Position numbers and translations under genes: made by a program. From an uncultured Bacteroidales bacterium (GTDB lineage Bacteria; Bacteroidota; Bacteroidia; Bacteroidales; UBA932): DNA of 35,768 nt. Below the pieces are notes generated by a model. It saw only the letters and a program-made list of their open reading frames with translations, searched no databases and was not told the DNA's origin. Each line of letters opens with the position of its first letter. Position 1 is the first letter of the stretch. Shown here piece after piece: positions 33,235 through 35,768 of this stretch. The stretch covers positions 1-35,768 of the forward strand of contig CALUTT010000021.1 in assembly GCA_944323775.1 (NCBI GenBank), written 5' to 3'.

Positions 33235-34314
33235 ATGAAACACTTCACAAGAATCACTCTCGCAAGTCTTGCCGTTCTCGGGACTCTCGCAACCGTCGGA
33301 TGCTCCCCTCTGTCAGGTGGCAAGGGCACACTCACAGTGTGGCTGGATGTTCCCGGGATGAAAGGGACTCCGCTCAGCATTCCGGACACTGACGACTTCA
33401 TTCTTACGGTCACCGATTCAAAAGGCGGGACCATATATGACGGACGCTTCGGGGACTCCCCCGACGAATTCGAACTCAAGGCAGGAAGCTATACGGTCAG
33501 CGCCAGTTCCATACGTTTCGACTCCCCTGCCTTCGGGTCTCCGTGCTTCTCGGACAGCAGAGTAGTCATCGTCGGACGCGGGGATGCAGTCGTGGCTGAT
33601 CTCCTGTGCGTACAGAGCAACTGCGGAATCAGGGTCATTGCCGACGGGAGTTTCAAGGAAGCTTTTCCCGACGCCACGATACGTTTCAGTTCCCGGGATG
33701 AATATCTTGAATGCGGATACGACATGGACGACTATGCCTACTTCAGTCCCGGTAGCATAACTGTGAGCCTCCACGCACTGGGAGAAGGTCAGGACTTGTT
33801 CTCACGCACTCTAGAAGCCCAGCAGATGCTCTCGGTCAGGCTTTCCGCAGGAAGTGGGGATTCCGCTTCTCCGTCTGACGGGATAAGCATCCATGTCGAC
33901 AGCAGCCGTAACTATCTTTCGGACAGCTACCGCTACGGGGACAGCTACGCTGGAGACATCGACAACGCTTTCACCGTACAGCAGGCACGCGACCATGCCG
34001 GTTCAAAGGATGTATGGGTGAAAGGATATATTGTCGGAGTTGCCACCGGAACGGGGAAGATCAGATTCGAAGGCCCTTATGACAGGGAGACGAACATTGT
34101 GCTGGGCGGGAAAAGCGCCACTTCCGACCCCGACCACTGTCTAAGCGTGGAATTGAAAAGCGGGAGCATACGCGACGAGCTGAACCTGTGCACCAATCCG
34201 GAACTTGAGGGCCGCCAGATATATATTAAAGGAGACCTGGTCTCCGCATACTACGGAATACCAGGTCTGAAAAACGTCTCTGAATACCAGTTCAGCGGCA
34301 AGCAGACACCCTAG
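33235..34314 (+). CDS. DUF4493/DUF6359-type lipoprotein
   Basis: A 359-residue lipoprotein (signal ending LGTLATVGC, with Cys as the lipid attachment site). Residues about 30-220 match the style of DUF4493, a Bacteroidetes surface lipoprotein module (GTLTVWLDVPG, DDFILTVTDSKGG, FELKAGSYTVSASS). Residues about 240-355 look like DUF6359, an OB-type fold (AFTVQQARDHAGSKDVWVKG, YIVGVATG, GRQIYIKGDLVSAYYG). The function of neither module is established. In related species they sit on the cell surface. The gene has its own promoter and follows the candidate small RNA. Its stop overlaps that of the convergent pgi gene in CTAG. Confidence 0.82.
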   Translation: MKHFTRITLASLAVLGTLATVGCSPLSGGKGTLTVWLDVPGMKGTPLSIPDTDDFILTVTDSKGGTIYDGRFGDSPDEFELKAGSYTVSASSIRFDSPAFGSPCFSDSRVVIVGRGDAVVADLLCVQSNCGIRVIADGSFKEAFPDATIRFSSRDEYLECGYDMDDYAYFSPGSITVSLHALGEGQDLFSRTLEAQQMLSVRLSAGSGDSASPSDGISIHVDSSRNYLSDSYRYGDSYAGDIDNAFTVQQARDHAGSKDVWVKGYIVGVATGTGKIRFEGPYDRETNIVLGGKSATSDPDHCLSVELKSGSIRDELNLCTNPELEGRQIYIKGDLVSAYYGIPGLKNVSEYQFSGKQTP

Positions 34315-35639
34315 AGCCTCTTTTCCAGCTCCTCGGTCATTGCCTCGTATCCAGGCTTGTGCAGCAGCGCGAACATGTTTTTCTTGTACGCCTCGACGCC
34401 CGGCTGGTTGAATGGATTGACGCCGAGCACATACGCACTGATTCCGCAGGCGAATTCGAAGAAATAGAACAGTTCTCCCAGGCTTTCGGGACTGATTCTG
34501 TCGATGCAGACCTCGATCTGGGGTACACCGCCGTCAATATGGGCAAGTTTCGTCCCGATGCGGGCCATGGAATTGCAGTGCTCCACCCTCTCGCCCGAGA
34601 GGTAATTCAGCTGGTCAAGGTTGTCTGGATCGCTGCCTATCACAACCTCGCGGTTGGAGTTTTCCACGACGACCGTAGTCTCGAACATTACCCTGTCACC
34701 TTCCTGGATGAACTGGCCCATTGAATGGCGATCGGTCGTGCATACGACGGAGGCAGGGAATATTCCCTTGCCATCCTTGCCTTCCGACTCTCCGAAAAGC
34801 TGCTTCCACCATTCACCGAGATACTGCAGCTTGGGATTGAAAGTCACGAGAATCTCCACCTTCTTGCCGAGCACACCGTACAGCAGGTTGCGCATGGCAG
34901 CGTAACGTACTGCAGGATTGTCAGCGGAACGCTCCATCAGAGCCTCTCTCTGCGCTGCAGCGCCTTTCAGAATCGCACGTACGTCAAATCCGGCTAGCAC
35001 GATCGGAAGAATCCCCACAGGAGTCATCACCGAGAAACGGCCTCCGACATTGTCAGGCACAACGAAACTTCTGTATCCCTCGCGGGTGGCAAGAGTCTTG
35101 AGCGCTCCCTTGACAGCATCGGTCACGGCGACGATCCTGCTTGCGGCGCCGCTCTTGCCATATGTCTTTTCAATGTATTCCTTCACTATGCGGAACGCCA
35201 CGGCAGGTTCCGTGGTCGTACCGGACTTTGATATGACTACGCAGGCTACATTGCTCTGTGAGACGAGATCCATAAGTTCAGCCAGGTATTCCTCTGAAAG
35301 GTTGTTGCCCGCGAAGACGATACGCGGAGCCGACTGGGTCCTCAGGAACTGGTGTGACAGAGCCTCGACCGCGCATCTGGCACCGAGATACGAACCGCCT
35401 ATACCTATGACGACGACAAGGTCCACATTGAGCCCTGCCCAGGAATCACGCACAGCCTCGCAATCCCTGATGAGACTCTCCGGGATGTCGACCGGAAGGC
35501 TCTTCCAGCCGAGAAAGTCATTGCCTTCCCCGTTGCCTGCCTGCAAGGTATCGTAGGCGGCAAGAGCTTTCTGCACATAAGAGTTATAATCGGCCGCACT
35601 GACAAATGAGCCGCAGCCGTCAATGTTGACACTGACCAT
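34311..35639 (-). CDS. pgi: Glucose-6-phosphate isomerase
   Basis: Interconverts glucose-6-phosphate and fructose-6-phosphate in glycolysis, in the cytoplasm. The 442 residues are the usual Bacteroidetes size. VVVIGIGGSYLGARCAVEAL, VISKSGTTTEPAVAFRIV, DNVGGRFSVMTPVGILP and VNPFNQPGVEAYKK give the sugar-phosphate-binding and catalytic segments, including the GRFS-type signature. The ATG at 35639 fits the family. It converges on the lipoprotein gene with a 4-base overlap of the two stop codons. Confidence 0.97.
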   Translation of the reverse strand: MVSVNIDGCGSFVSAADYNSYVQKALAAYDTLQAGNGEGNDFLGWKSLPVDIPESLIRDCEAVRDSWAGLNVDLVVVIGIGGSYLGARCAVEALSHQFLRTQSAPRIVFAGNNLSEEYLAELMDLVSQSNVACVVISKSGTTTEPAVAFRIVKEYIEKTYGKSGAASRIVAVTDAVKGALKTLATREGYRSFVVPDNVGGRFSVMTPVGILPIVLAGFDVRAILKGAAAQREALMERSADNPAVRYAAMRNLLYGVLGKKVEILVTFNPKLQYLGEWWKQLFGESEGKDGKGIFPASVVCTTDRHSMGQFIQEGDRVMFETTVVVENSNREVVIGSDPDNLDQLNYLSGERVEHCNSMARIGTKLAHIDGGVPQIEVCIDRISPESLGELFYFFEFACGISAYVLGVNPFNQPGVEAYKKNMFALLHKPGYEAMTEELEKRL

Positions 35640-35692
35640 AGATAGTGATATTGGTTTGATTAAAGTTTTGCAAAAGAGCTTGGTTATTTCCG

Positions 35693-35700
35693 CAAATTTA
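35693..35700 (-). promoter_or_regulatory. Putative -7 element of pgi
   Basis: The minus strand reads TAAATTTG, 53 bases before the ATG at 35639. The TTG upstream is about 23 bases away, a little long, so the call is moderate. I see nothing else in 35640-35768. Confidence 0.45.
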
Positions 35701-35768
35701 ACAAACTGTTTGGATTATTCCCACAAAACTTTACGCAAAATGGCATGGCGCCGTCAATCGCCGGCACC

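Noticed and set aside
1-35768. CRISPR arrays, insertion sequences, integrases or rRNA genes
   Set aside because: I saw no evenly spaced direct repeats, transposase or recombinase motifs, or rRNA-like stretches on either strand.

Overview
The window looks like a chromosomal segment from a Bacteroidales bacterium. Upstream of many genes it carries the Bacteroidetes -7 promoter element TAnnTTTG, twice or more with a TTG box 19-21 bases further upstream. Recognisable Shine-Dalgarno sequences are scarce. The gene families also fit: bL31 type B, a PtpA-like prolyl tripeptidyl peptidase, a DUF4493/DUF6359 lipoprotein, a YD-repeat protein with the Bacteroidetes-type N-terminus, and a 442-residue Pgi. 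I cannot name the genus; a moderately GC-rich gut-type Bacteroidales is plausible.

Layout. Positions 1-6434 (minus strand) are one uninterrupted, AT-rich reading frame for a giant RHS/YD-repeat protein that runs off the left edge. An AT-rich gene-free stretch follows (6435-6915). From about 6850 on, the DNA is clearly more GC-rich and housekeeping in character. First comes a MATE efflux protein and a purine block: purA(+), purC-purB(-) and, divergent from purC, purF(+) with a COG0731-type radical SAM gene behind it. Next is a cobalamin riboswitch controlling a BtuB-like TonB receptor and a short BtuC-like permease, then a convergent HAD phosphatase. tRNA-Ala(GGC) leads into msrA, a strikingly degenerate PriA-like gene and a histidine-phosphatase gene. 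These are followed by a CMD-cupin protein, rpmE2 divergent from glmM, and a NamZ/DUF1343-like gene overlapping glmM.

The right third holds tRNA-Glu(CTC) with a strong terminator, then a three-gene secretory operon (membrane-anchored small protein, PtpA-like peptidase, secreted protein of unknown function). A convergent, tightly coupled operon follows (M16 lipoprotein peptidase, UbiA prenyltransferase, radical SAM enzyme). A structured small transcript or leader, a DUF4493/DUF6359 lipoprotein and pgi complete the window.

Most worth a second look: a PriA-like protein that has lost Walker A, the zinc-binding cysteines and motif VI but keeps the rest of the fold; a shortened B12-uptake pair under riboswitch control; a leaderless-looking purF and glmM; a DUF1343 protein with an altered active-site segment and no signal peptide; an orphan structured RNA at about 33095-33170; and the giant RHS protein, which is easily missed because it is open at the edge. 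Several apparent gene starts (MATE, purF, btuB, glmM, the gene at 24718, ptpA, the gene at 26992, M16, rpmE2) had to be moved downstream because the longest frame begins inside promoter, riboswitch or neighbouring coding sequence. I saw no IS element, integrase, rRNA or CRISPR array.
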